A DNA stretch of 64,000 nt from Haliotis asinina (taxonomy: Eukaryota; Mollusca; Gastropoda; Lepetellida; Haliotidae), in assembly GCF_037392515.1 (NCBI RefSeq), contig NC_090290.1, forward strand, positions 55,812,753 through 55,876,752. Reading direction: 5' to 3'. Below the pieces are notes generated by a model. That model was not told where the DNA came from. It did no database searches and saw only the letters and a list, made by a program, of their open reading frames with translations. This document shows positions 47,166 to 60,000 of the stretch, one piece after another (positions within the stretch are counted from its first letter, which is position 1; each line of letters opens with the position of its first letter). The translations under genes were made by a program, and so were the position numbers.

Positions 47166-47309
47166 TGGAAAGATTCTGTAACTATAGCTCACTCAAAGGT
47201 TTTTTACACTGTTCACAGACGGGCTCGATCCTAACACCTCAAGCTTGCTGGATCACATGCCTGGCTTGTTAGCCAGTTCGCCCATTGTGGTTCAGATCCA
47301 CACTGAACA

Positions 47310-47465
47310 GCTGAGGGAGGGAGTTGGGTTTTACATGACTTTTAGGAATATACCAGCAAAATCACAACAGGGTAACACCAGGAATGGGGTTCATATATAT
47401 GGAACACAGAGCTTTGTCCTGACAAGGATATGCTTGTACTGTTGGGCTACCCCATTGCACCTTTT
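47310..47465 (-). repeat. SINE family B, diverged reverse copy
   Basis: GTTGGGTTTTACATGACTTT, CACCAGGAATGGGGTTCATA and a tRNA-like end TGTTGGGCTACCCCA. Confidence 0.6.
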
Positions 47466-48031
47466 GAACAGGATCACAAAGAGGGAGGGAGGAAGTTCAG
47501 GTAACACTCAGTCCAGATCCTATCCCTTTCTTTGATTGTTCTTAATGCTGTACTCAGCCATATACCAGCTATAATAAGATGTACAGTCAGTACCAGACAA
47601 TCCAGTGATTGATGCCATGACCAGCCAAGTCACCATGCCTGACCACTGGATCCATCATGTCCATCTGTTACCACAACAGGGACAGAACAAATACTCTCAC
47701 CAAATTCCCAACAGCCTGCGGACGTTTTGAACCAGCAATGAAAACAAATCATTCACTTATACACAACTACAAATGACATTTACGATGATATTTATGATAA
47801 GTATCACATAGTAGAACAGCATATCATGTATATTCATTGATGAGGTAACAGGGGGCCAGGCACGAAACAACAAGTGTCGTGTTTTAATGTCTTTGGTTTG
47901 ATGTTGTCTGGGAATACACTTTGTCGACAAGACCATAAGGTGGTGGCCAGCTCACCAACTACAGGTGATAGGCCAAACAGATGATTACAGTTACATTAAC
48001 AGATGATTCAGTCACTCCAATATTGACGAAC

Positions 48032-51000
48032 TTAGTTTTCCTTAATGCCACTTGGTGCTGTCTTATTCTGGGACTTGGCACATAGCGTCCCATTTGTTAT
48101 CTTGAGGATTTCATAAATATCCAGGGCTGTACCTACAAATAAATAAGAGAACATGAACAAATTCAGTGGGTACACAATACCATTCAGGAAGTGGTCAAAT
48201 GTAACATACATTACATTGCGAATTACAGTTTCTGTGTAAGGTACAGATTCTAGTACATCTTTTGGATGGAGTTCTAGCAGGGATTCAACCACAGACCCTA
48301 GATGGAAGGCATGCTGGCTTAGTAGGTTAGTCAGCTGATTTTGTGTGCTTGCATTTAGGTGCCTGACTCCTCTGATAATATGGAGTCACATCCCAGATGG
48401 CAACATATGCAATACAAAAATCAAATCATCAATTTTTCAATAAATTCATATGTCATTTGAAACAAATATTAACAAACATTCTCACTATTTCTATTTCTTA
48501 GTACTTTCAAATAACATTTCAGTTATTAGCTAAACATTTTGTCCATAATGTCCTCAAGCAGTAAAAGAAAAGTGAGTCAGTTTAGATTTACTCTGCTTGT
48601 AGCAATATTACATCAGTATCACGGTCGAGGACACTAGACATAGGCTTCACACATTGTACAAGCATCAAACCTATGTCTTTGGCCTGCTGAGCTAACGCTT
48701 TAACTACTAGGCTACTCCACTGACAACATTTCTGGTTAAAAGAGGCAGTGGAGTAGCATTCATTTCCTGTTAAAGAAGATTTGATTCCCATCACTGGATA
48801 AGTAGATCCTGTTTTTGTGTCCGTAGCTATGATATCACTTGAACATTGGACTCGCCCAACTCACAAACCATAACATAAGACACCCAATGAAACAGCAGTT
48901 TCCAAATTGAAATTCCCTACCTTGTGGAATACCGTAGCCCCTGGCCAGACCGTGAGGGTTGGAGGGAGTCTTACAGTCCATCACTACTTCCTTCCTCAAG
49001 CAGGTGTCAATGTCCACGTTACTGAAGAAGGCAACCGACTGAAACAGGATTGTCATTCAACATACCTGATAAAAAAAATGTTTTCTTAATTATCAGTTAT
49101 ATTTTCTAAATGGGATCTTACAATGATTTCTTTGACAGTGACTTTCAGAGAATATTTCAATTCAGCTCTAATACTAATAGCGATCAATCCTAAAACAATA
49201 GTCATCACTCTTGTTATTCTCCCCATTTTCATTATAAATATAAATCTTGAATTCTGTCATTAATCACTGTAAAACTCTTTCCAGTTTCCAGCAGTTCTGT
49301 CCACTGTTGTACAGAAAAAAGTGCTCTTCTACACAATGAGCCTGTGACTTCACAAAGTGTGAAAACTCACTACTTGTGAGTCAGCATCCCATGCACTGAT
49401 TTATTATATCACATACTGTAATATATTTACAAGAGCTGGTGGAGTATGTGACAGTCTCCTTGTTTACTACCTGAGGCAGATCTTTCATGTTTACTACCTG
49501 AGGCAGATCTTTCATCCCAAGCCTGGATGCAAACATGGATCGAGTCCACAGATTGGTGATCTGCAAAGCCAGGGCGGCACGGTACCGATCTTCACTTCTC
49601 ACTAAGTAGCGAACCTCGTCGTGAATACTGATACAGAAGCGACCCCTGATGGAGAATGCCTCCAACAACCAGCGCATGCTGACCAACATCAGGTGGAGAT
49701 AATCAACAGCAGAACTCTGGACAACCCAGTTCACTCGACTTGTCATAAACTGAAATATATTGACCACAATAGTGCATTACATGAAATAAACATGTCTGAA
49801 TAATTTTTTCCTCCACCGACACCAACATACACTTTACACATAACAAAGTTCTCACCTGGAATTCCAATTGGTATGCGTATTACTATCTACAACTATAATT
49901 CTCACCTGGAATTCCAAGTGGTATGCATATTACTATCTACAACTATAATTCTCACCTAGAATTCCAAATGGTATGCATATTACTATCTACAACTATAATT
50001 CTCACCTGGAATTCCAAATGGTATGTGTATTACTATCTACAACTATAATTCTCACCTGGAATTCCAGTTGGTATGTGTAATACTATCTACAAGTATTCAA
50101 ATCATTCAGATCGATAGTAACAACTTTTTCATGATGAGTTGATGCTTAATGAAACTTAATGCTTAAAGTTAAATCTTACATCGTCCAGAACATGCTCTGG
50201 CTCCAAAGCTCTGCTGATCCGACATCCCAGAACAGGCGTCAGCGGTTCCTCTGATCTTGCTATCTTCTCAAGGCCATTGAACATATGACTCTCACTTCAT
50301 AAGAAACAACACAGCCTGATATAACAAATACATCTCGGTAAATGATGCAAGAATTAGACACCTACATGGTGATTAATGGGGAGAGATGGCTAAACAGGTT
50401 ATAAGTTATATCAATTATAAGTTACTGATGCAAGAATTAACTCCCTATATGATGATTATTTGAGAGAGTTAAAAAATATTTCAGTTATATCACATGTCAG
50501 CTTGATGTTTGGAGAAAGCTCCAAGTGATGCCGATTCTAGACATATGCTATTTCTTTAGAACCATGAGCCTGGAATGGTGCTCCCACGCAGTAAACAATC
50601 TGGGATTTGAATCATTTAGGCAAGTCGAAGGGAGGCAATTCAGTTAATGACAGATAATGACAACATGGTAACCTTTCCCTCTCGAAATCTTGAGGACAAT
50701 GATTCCAACAGTTGTAAACAACTTACGTTCCTCCAACCCAAAGTCCAGATTGGCTGAAATAGACAAGGGAGATATGTCTGTACCCAGTGTAAAATATACT
50801 GTGCCGAAGAAACAAATTCATATTCACGCCATAAACAAAGTGAGTGAGTGAGTGAGTGAGTGAGTGAGTGAGTGAGTGAGTGAGTGAGTGAGTGAGTGAG
50901 TGAAGTGTTACGCCTCATTCAGCAATATTCCATATACCATATATGATGACATGGGTCAACAAAGACAATGAACCTAACCACCCAATTCCATTAAAAAGTG

Positions 51001-54000
51001 AGTAAACACTTAATGGAAATGTGTTTGAGGTATCATTATGGACTTAGTCTTTGAAATAACACATAAAAAAAACAGACACTGCCAATAACTGATGTTATGA
51101 TTTGGTCAAGGTGTCTTATATTTCTCAGTACCAGAATCAATACAGATGAAGGGGCATTGCAGACTTGATAACACTTCATGGCATACAGATCAAGAAAAAT
51201 GTCTTTTTCTATCTTGCCTTCCAAGACAACCTGGTTTGGTATTCTAGATAAATCCTGTTCACTTGAACATAAAGTGGTATTTTATAATTAGACACAGTGT
51301 TATTTCCCTACAGTGAGGGAGTGAATTGGGTTTTTACCATCCCTGTCATTACAGTAAATCTGATTCTGACAGAATAAGAATGGGATGGGAGCCAGATTCT
51401 AGAGCAACAGGCCAGCACTACTCCATTTCAGATTTGAAAAGTTGAAATGTTTGTTTCAGCTAATTCTGTGTGAGGATGGCAGATCCTGACAGTTTGTACT
51501 TACCTTCTCTTGCCCTTGGTGGCCATGTACATCTTCTTGGCCTTCTGTTTGGCCTCCTCGGGGGTGAGGCGGGGATTGAACTGCACCAGCAGCCTCTCCG
51601 CAAACCTCTGCCCTGCCCCATAGATGCGGCCATAGTTCATCACCTGGAGGCAACAATGTGTTTATTTCACACACTAAAGGTAAAATACCAGCCATATAGT
51701 TGTGTGCTCATGTTAATCGAGTATTGACCAGACAAACCAGTTAATGATATGATGAACAACAATTCTAATGTGAAACTTTACCATACTTCACAACAAAAAA
51801 TCAATATTTCAAATTGATCTATACTGGACCTTGCTGTGGACCTACCTCTATCCTCCACATCTGCATTGCCTACCTTCCGACCCTACCTTGATGTGGTCCT
51901 AACCAACCCGCCACCACACATTGCCATGGATCTACCCTCGCCCCCCAGTCTACCTTGATGTGGACCCACCCCTTTCCCTCCACCCCTACCTTGCTGTGAA
52001 CCTATCCTACCCTTCACCTCAACCATCCCTACCTAGGCATGACCCTCCACCCCTACTTTACCAAGTACCTACCCCTAACTCCACCCCTAACTTGCTGTGG
52101 ACCTACCCCTTCCCTTCATCCCAACCTTGCTGACCTATCTCTACCCTCCATCCCTACCTTGGCATGGTCTCTACTGATGCTGACAGTCTCTGCTGTCTTA
52201 CTATGCAGGTCAGTCTTGTCAGCCTTGTTTCCCTGCAGGGTCATCCATCCCAGTGCTGTGCAGCCTGCAACACGGTGTATTTGTCGGGCAGGTTTGTGTA
52301 TTTTCATCGTTTATTTGAGCATATAAATACACTGAGAATGTTTTAGCTGAAAAAGTTCCAACTCATCTTAAATTTAACATCAAGACCTTTTTAAAAATTA
52401 GATAAAAAACACTATTTTTTAACAATTCCTGGAAAGAGGTCCTTCCATTGGCCCATATTCTTTCTTCTGCTGATTAATGGTGGTAACACTAAGTGGTTAA
52501 ACCCTTCATATTGTACTTAATGGGAGCTATTAGTTATATCTGTGATTCCTCTAGTAAATATATATTATTTGGGATGGGGGAATGGGAGGAACTCTTACAA
52601 ATTTCAGAAATGATCTCTATTTATATTTTTCATTTTGATCATATGTTCTTAGACAAAGTCTAATATTTTATTCCCTTGTGCACCTCTTGCAGAAGTATCA
52701 AGAAGTTATATGGAGGTAATTTGGTAATACAAGCAGTCAGATAAGCAGTAAATGTAGGTAGAAAAGTGGTACTAGTACGTAAGTGTTATATGTAGGTAGG
52801 AAAGTAGCATGTGTAGGTAAGAACGTAGTATGTGTGTAGGTAAGCAGTACATGTTAGTAGGAAAGTGGTACTTGTCTGTAGGGAAGCAGTATTTTACAGG
52901 AAGGAGAGAAGTAGGTGTATGGAGCTATTCTAGCCTTTAATCTAGCATGAGTTGCAGTGACATACATCTGTATACATACCATGTATTTTCTGGAAGGTGG
53001 CATCTCCAATAATTGAGGCTATCCAGAGTTCCTGAGAGTCCACATCTGCTCCAACAAAATGGTAGCCGGGAGGAACTTGGACCATGGCCTTCAACTCACT
53101 GCCTATACGATCAGGCTGTAGATACACAAACTCACATTGCACCTGGCTGGGTATTACATAATTCATTACAAACCACACATATCTCTGTGACCAACCTTGA
53201 AAAGGCTGAAAACAAGAGTTTGAGAAAATAAAAAATGTACATGGAAGACTGGCAAATTTTGTGTGAAGCATAAGATTTGACTTACATAGGCATTGCTGGC
53301 AGTCAGCCATGTTTGTTCAACAGCTCTGCGTGTGATGGTTCCTGCTGGTACGATCCTTGGCACCACTGCACCATACAAACTATCTTCCTCATAGTCCTCC
53401 TGACTGCAAACACAGACTATCTGGTCAAGGCTACATACACACAGACAAACCTGTGTAGAAGAGTAGTTTCGAGTTGTCTGAGAGGCATGAATTATCTCCC
53501 CTTACATCAGAGTTACATAAGAATTTGTTTATCAGTTCATTTTTGAGTGAATAGGTTAGTTTACTTTCAGGCCACTTTTAGCAATAATCCAGCAATATCA
53601 TGGCAGGTGATACCAATAATGGGCTTCAAAATTGTACCCACGTGGGGAATCGAACCTGTGTCTTCGTTGTGATGACCAAATGCTTTAACCACTAGGCTAC
53701 ACCACCACCCTGAGTTATACAAAACATCTGGCAATGAACGTGTAATAATACTATTTTCTGAGTGCCACTGAATATCTGATATGAGTGTACTACAGAAATA
53801 AATGGAGGCTGAATGGAATTAACACACATTTACAATATGCTTCAATGATCCATTCCACTGACACACACAAAGACACAGACACACACAAAGACACCGACAC
53901 ACACAAGCCAGACAGAGTTTTTAACTAACTCCATTATGGATCAACTTTACCTTGTGATGCTTTTGGGAAGTTCTCCCTTCTTCATCCACACTGCCATCTG

Positions 54001-57000
54001 ACCTCTGAAGCATCAAACAATGTTTGGTTATAGGTTCGAGTAATTAACATAATCCCTGAAACTCTCTGAAATATACAGAGTTTGTTAATATTAATAAATG
54101 AAGGTAAGTGAAGGTATGACAGTGGAAATGAAGATTAAACTGTGCACAAGGTGGTGTGTGAAGATATCTGTGCACCAATGTTGCATGTGTGAGGCTTTCA
54201 CTGCCTAGCTCAGTGCTCATATTGTCAAACACTGGATTGTCTAATCCAGACTTGATTATTTATGGACCTCTGTCATATTCAACAACGAACAAATGCAATG
54301 CTTTGAACAACGAGAGATGCCAAGTTTGATGCTTGAAAACCTAGACCGAGATTTCTGAAGCTTTCTTAGGGCTAAGACAGTCATAAGTTAATGTTAAGGT
54401 ATGACACTTACGACTATCCTAACACTAAGAGAGCTCTAGACCCTGGTCCAGTCTTAGTGGTAACTTGTTAGACACTTGTAAGACACATGTTAATAAATGA
54501 CAGTTGTAACACTAACACTATTTGTACACCAAGACTTGGGGCAGACACTCAAGCTTCTGAGAAGTTCACTCACTCGATTCTCTGTTGGTTGTTCTTCCAG
54601 TAGGAGCACATCTTCCCGAGAGACAAAACCCGGTCCGCATCTGCTCCGGTAGCTGTTCTTAGTGTTCCGTCTTCCACACGCAGCAGGTAGTCCTTGGCCA
54701 GGGGATTGCCTACACGCTTGTTGTTGCCATCCTAGGAACAGGGACATATGATGACAGTAACGACTTCGAAAACATTAAACCAAATTTGAAAGTATGATGC
54801 ACAAACAGGAATTCAGAATTGTAAGATTTATAAGTGGCTGAATGCTTTTTGCTTCCAACACATTAGCTCTAGATGTTGTGTGTGATGAGGATACTGATAT
54901 CAATCAGAAAAAAAATCAGTTTTCACTGTTAGGTGAATGAACGGAACTGATACGTATCAAAAAGGGTTTAGTTAGCATCAGAAGGATGAAGTGTTTCAAT
55001 TACAGGAACTAAGTTCCCTTCAGATTTTTCTTAACTCACACATTAATGTCGCTTTCTGATTGGCTAAGCAATATTCTATTATTTTCAATGTACCCCGCTT
55101 ACAGGCGATGTATTATTTTCAATGTACACCGCTGGGAATTCCAAACTCTTCTGGTGCTTCATGGTAGTACTTTATTACCTCGAATAACATTGAATCGCGC
55201 GTCAAGCATGGAAATTACTGATGTTTTGCGATTGAAAATCGATGGAAGGGAGATAACTCTAAATCTGTTTACTTTGTCCCATCTGCAAAATGGCGATTCA
55301 CCTCGCATTCAACAGAAGTGCTTCAAACAGTTCAAAGTTAAAATTCAGGTGTTCGGTAAGATAAATACGTTGTTCACTGGTCCCTCAGGGTCCATGGGCT
55401 CATGTACCCTCCATAAGCAAACCTCGAGGATACATGAGCCCATGGACCCCCCGTGACCAGTGAACAACTTAAAGTGTAGACATCGTGGGCGGAGAGTACA
55501 ACTCCAGTACTGACTGTTACTTACCTTATGTGGAATCTTGTAGAACACACAGCCACTCAAACCGATGTCGAAAGGTCCATCACCAGGGGAGGCAGTGAAA
55601 GGCTACACGACAAAAGTCAAAGGCAACAACGTCATAGTATGATATTTGCTTGAAAACTCTGTTGTACCTACACCGGAATGTCGACTCATTGCAATAAAGC
55701 AGTTGACTATGCTTAGAACTTGGTTTTCCTTCATCTCCATAACTTCTGAAACGATTCTCAAAAAAAGACTAAAGTCCAGAAACATGATAAATAATTCACA
55801 CAAAGGTAAAGTTCTCCTGAATAAACATGCTCCAAATAGAAAGGAAACCTTCACTTGCAGGTTGTGAGTCACAAAGTCAACAACTAGGACAGAATATCTA
55901 TAGTCATATACCGAAAAAGCCCAGATTATCCTTAACTTCTTTTGGCTAGTATATAGATCAGCTGACCTTGCAAGGCTTGGTCTCATTGACTAAAGCCCAG
56001 TGTCGTCTCAGCTCTGAGGGCTCCATGGAGTTGGCATCAAATCCTCGTCCCAGTGGGTCTTCTGCCAGCTTGATCTTCTCGTAGTCAGGACTGTACAGCT
56101 CTGGTTTAGTGGAGGCTAGGAACTCATGCAGGGAGCTGTTGGACAGATGTGGTGGTGGTGTCAGCATCAATAGCAGAAATGTCTGTCAGAAAATGAAAGG
56201 ATCATGGGATAGGGGTGTCTGTGGCGGGCCTGCCAGAGTGTGTCATGGTCTCCCAGTTCAAGAGTGTCTGGGAGGTTGTGGAGTAATGAGGGTGTTGTGT
56301 TTGGGGATTCTGGAGTCCAGTAAAAGTTGAATCTGTGGGATGTGGAGTCAACGTGGTCTTGTGTCTGGGGTTGTGGAGTACAGGGATTGTACGTTTGATG
56401 GGTGTGGAATACAGGGATTGTACATCTGGTGCATGTGGAATACAAGGATTGATGTCTGGTTGGTGTGGAATACAGGGATTGTATGTCTGGTGGGTGTGGA
56501 ATACAGGGATTGTACATCTGGTGGGTGTGGAATACTGGGATTGCACATCTGGTGGGTGTGGAATACTGGGATTGCACATCTGTTGAGTGTGGAGTACAAG
56601 AATTATTGTGTCTGGAGGCTGTGGAATATTGGGACTGCAAATCTGTTGAGTGTGGAGTACAAGAATTATTGTGTCCGGAGGCTGTGGAATATTGGGATTG
56701 CACATCTGTTGAGTGAGGAGTAAAAGAATTACTGTGTCTGGAGGCTGTGGATTCCTGAAGGTCCTTGTGCTTGTGGAGTCCAGGGGTTGGGATTTCGGGG
56801 CAGGGGACTCTATGGGCGCTGAGTCAAGGAGATGAGGGGAGTCTAGAGGATGTTGAGACCTACACTTCACTGTTACCCATAATCTTTAAGGGAATAGCAA
56901 CATTCTAGGCACCATCATGAATCCTTACTGAATGGGAAACTTTCTTTCCTCCTCCTTGAGGTCTTCTTCATCATCCTGATTGGCCAACTCCCTGTCCATC

Positions 57001-60000
57001 TCGGACTCTGTCTCCCCAGGAACCAGGTAACCCCACCCATGCTGCTCATTATAGTGGACGGGGTAGCCTTCCCAGGTGAGGCGGAGCAGCTTGGGGGTGA
57101 CTCGCACCTGGGTGCTAATCAGGGAGGGGCCAGGGTACCAGTCTTCAGCGTTCGGCCGTGGACACAGTTCACGGTACCAGCTGGAGGAGACAAATCAATA
57201 TCAGCTTGGTTGGTTGTCCAGCTCTGTACTCATTAACATTCTAGCTATATTACAGTTTATAATCAGATCTGAATCATAGAATCCAGTAAACAACAGCATG
57301 AGCACCGATTTACACAAATGGGATACAATGACATGTGTCAACCAAGTCAGTGAGCCTGACCACACAATCTGTTTGACCCTGAAGACCACTGCTATCCCAT
57401 ATCTTCTTGGGCAAGGACTGGGAGATATTTATATGATTCAAGCAGGAAAACTTGTTATATAATTATAGAAATGAAGAAAGGCATCACAACATGAGTGTGG
57501 GTGCTAAAGAGTCATATTTGTGTAATCAAATGGAAACATGGATTTCAGTCATCCATACTCCACGGTACAGGTTGTTCAACTTCACCTGATCGAGTGAATA
57601 CTAATGCATTGCATCACAGCTGGTTGGATTTATTATTGTGGAGGTGTGTGCATTTGTCAGGTAACTGTTAACATGTCTGAACAGCCGAGACAAGGTTGGC
57701 ATTTGACATCTCAGTGTCGAGAAATCGTCAGCAATGTGCCAACCTTCTTTAAACAATTAGCTGCAGATGGTTTAATGTTTCCTATTCAGGCTTTTAGGCA
57801 GCAGGTTACCCTACTTTATGAAGTTTGTGGCATTTGACCTCCCAGGTCATGCATATGTAAAGTAGCTCAGGTCAAGCTGAACAACTGCAGAGTCCTCTAC
57901 TCTATCCCCCTTCATCAGGGGTTTCCCCTACATATAAGTGCAGGTTACACTGGAGAAAAAGTGTATAAATATTTAATAAGGACAATGAGCACAATGCTTG
58001 ACATGTAGTGCGTATCCTTGTCCACAAAACCTGATTCTGGGTTACTCTTATATTGTTCTTGACTCTTATGTGTGACCCGTGAAGATCCTGGGTAGAATAG
58101 GCCTTCAGCAACCCATACTTGCTGTAAAAGGCGAATATGTCTGGTTCAGGCTTGATTATTTACAGACTAACGCCATATAGCTGGAATATTGCTGAGTGCG
58201 GGGTAAAATTAAACTCATTCACTCACTCTAATTGTATGAGTGCAGCCTGTAAATCATCAAGCCTGAGCCAGACAGTCCTGTGACAGTTCTTTATCTAGAC
58301 CTGCTCAGGTCAATATACAGTTTTTTAGTTTAGGCTAATGTTAGATACAATTTTTAAACTGGAATTAAAAGTTTCCCAATGCATGTTGATAGAGCCACAA
58401 TTAATGTTCTGACGTGAGGTGGATTGTATTACTCAGATAAGTGACATTACATAGATAAACCTTCAGTGATTGATATTATGAGCAACAATCTATGCTGATC
58501 ATGCTAAACAGACATTCTTAAACATGTCCTATTACAACTAGGGATCAACTCAACCCTGGGATGACCACCAGGCTTAATGTGATCAGTGCAAACCTGCTGG
58601 GTGAACCATACAGTATTCAGTGTATGAAATAAAGCCCGTCTGATTGAGACCAGCTAGATTTCTGGAGTGACAGTCTAAATTTACAGTTAGTCGGCCCGAT
58701 GGTAAAATTGGTAGATCTTCCATATATATGAGTAAATTCACCATATCTTGTTGTCTGCTCTGGTTAAACGCATTTTGGGCTCATAACATTTCTAAGTTAC
58801 TGAAACCCTGATATCTGGATGGATTGTGGGTAGATTCCGTACACTGAACATTATCCAAAGTATTGGTTAAAGTTGCAAGTATGAGTTCCACTTCCCACAC
58901 ACAATGTACTCACGCTGGATACCCAGCCATGAATGTTTCATTCTTAGGAACCCTGCCAGCTGTAGACATCACCATGGCAACCAGTTCATCTCTCTCCTCT
59001 TGCTCGTCCTCTGACTGTAAGAAGACACAAGACTCAGACATATCACCCTACCTAGGAGAGACTTGAACATCCATGGCATAATATCACTATATCATAATAT
59101 CATCCTTCACACTCAAGTAAGCACCCTCTCTTCCCTGACCTTTATTTTCCCTAGTGTCTATTATATTGCACCTACTCTTGCTTCATATTACAGATACAGA
59201 TACACATAATCTAGACAGATTGTTACCCTGCATTGCACTTGGAGTCAAGGTGCTTAACAAATGGTACTGTTGGATAGCTGAGAGGGAAAAGTGTTCACTC
59301 ATCATGCCGAAGACTTGGTTCCGATTTCCACATGGGTATAATGTGTGAAGCTTATTTCTAGTGTCCCTCACCTTGATATTGCAGGAATATTGCTAAAATC
59401 AGGTTGTTAATGTTAAACAGACACGCGCGCATTCAATCACAAATTTCTTTTTGAGTGCACATGTTTTCCTAAACAAACATCACCACAATATGACCTCAGC
59501 AAGCCATGATATTGTGTCGCGAGGGTTTTTCTAAAGAGACATCACCACAATATGACCTCAGCAAGCCATGATATTGTGTCGCGAGGGTTTTTCTAAAGAG
59601 ACATCACCACAATATGACCTCAGCAAGCCATGATATTGTGTCGCGAGGGTTTTTCTAAAGAGACATCACCACAATATGACCTCAGCAAGCCATGATATTG
59701 TGTCGCGAGGGTTTTTCTAAAGAGACATCACCACAATATGACCTCAGCAAGCCATGATATTGTGTCTCGTATGTTTTTCTAAAGAGACATCACCACAATA
59801 TGACCTCAGCAAGCCATGATATTGTGTCGCGAGGGTTTTTCTAAAGAGACATCACCACAATATGACCTCAGCAAGCCATGATATTGTGTCTCGTATGTTT
59901 TTCTAAAGAGACATCACCACAATATGACCTCAGCAAGCCATGATATTGTGTCGCGAGTGTTTTTCTAAAGAGACACTGTAGAAAGGGTACCTGAATAATA

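Larger units (their letters stand above)
46562..48031. other. Downstream of POLG: possible 3' UTR, repeat-rich
   Basis: Holds a (GTGA)n run at 46778-46805, dispersed repeat C copy 2 (46955-47165), a reverse SINE B (47310-47465) and a reverse family A fragment (47545-47700). No coding region is recognised. Confidence 0.5.

Noticed and set aside
56167-56870. Open frames of 127-222 codons on both strands
   Set aside because: They follow from the 30-bp tandem repeat, whose length is a multiple of three.
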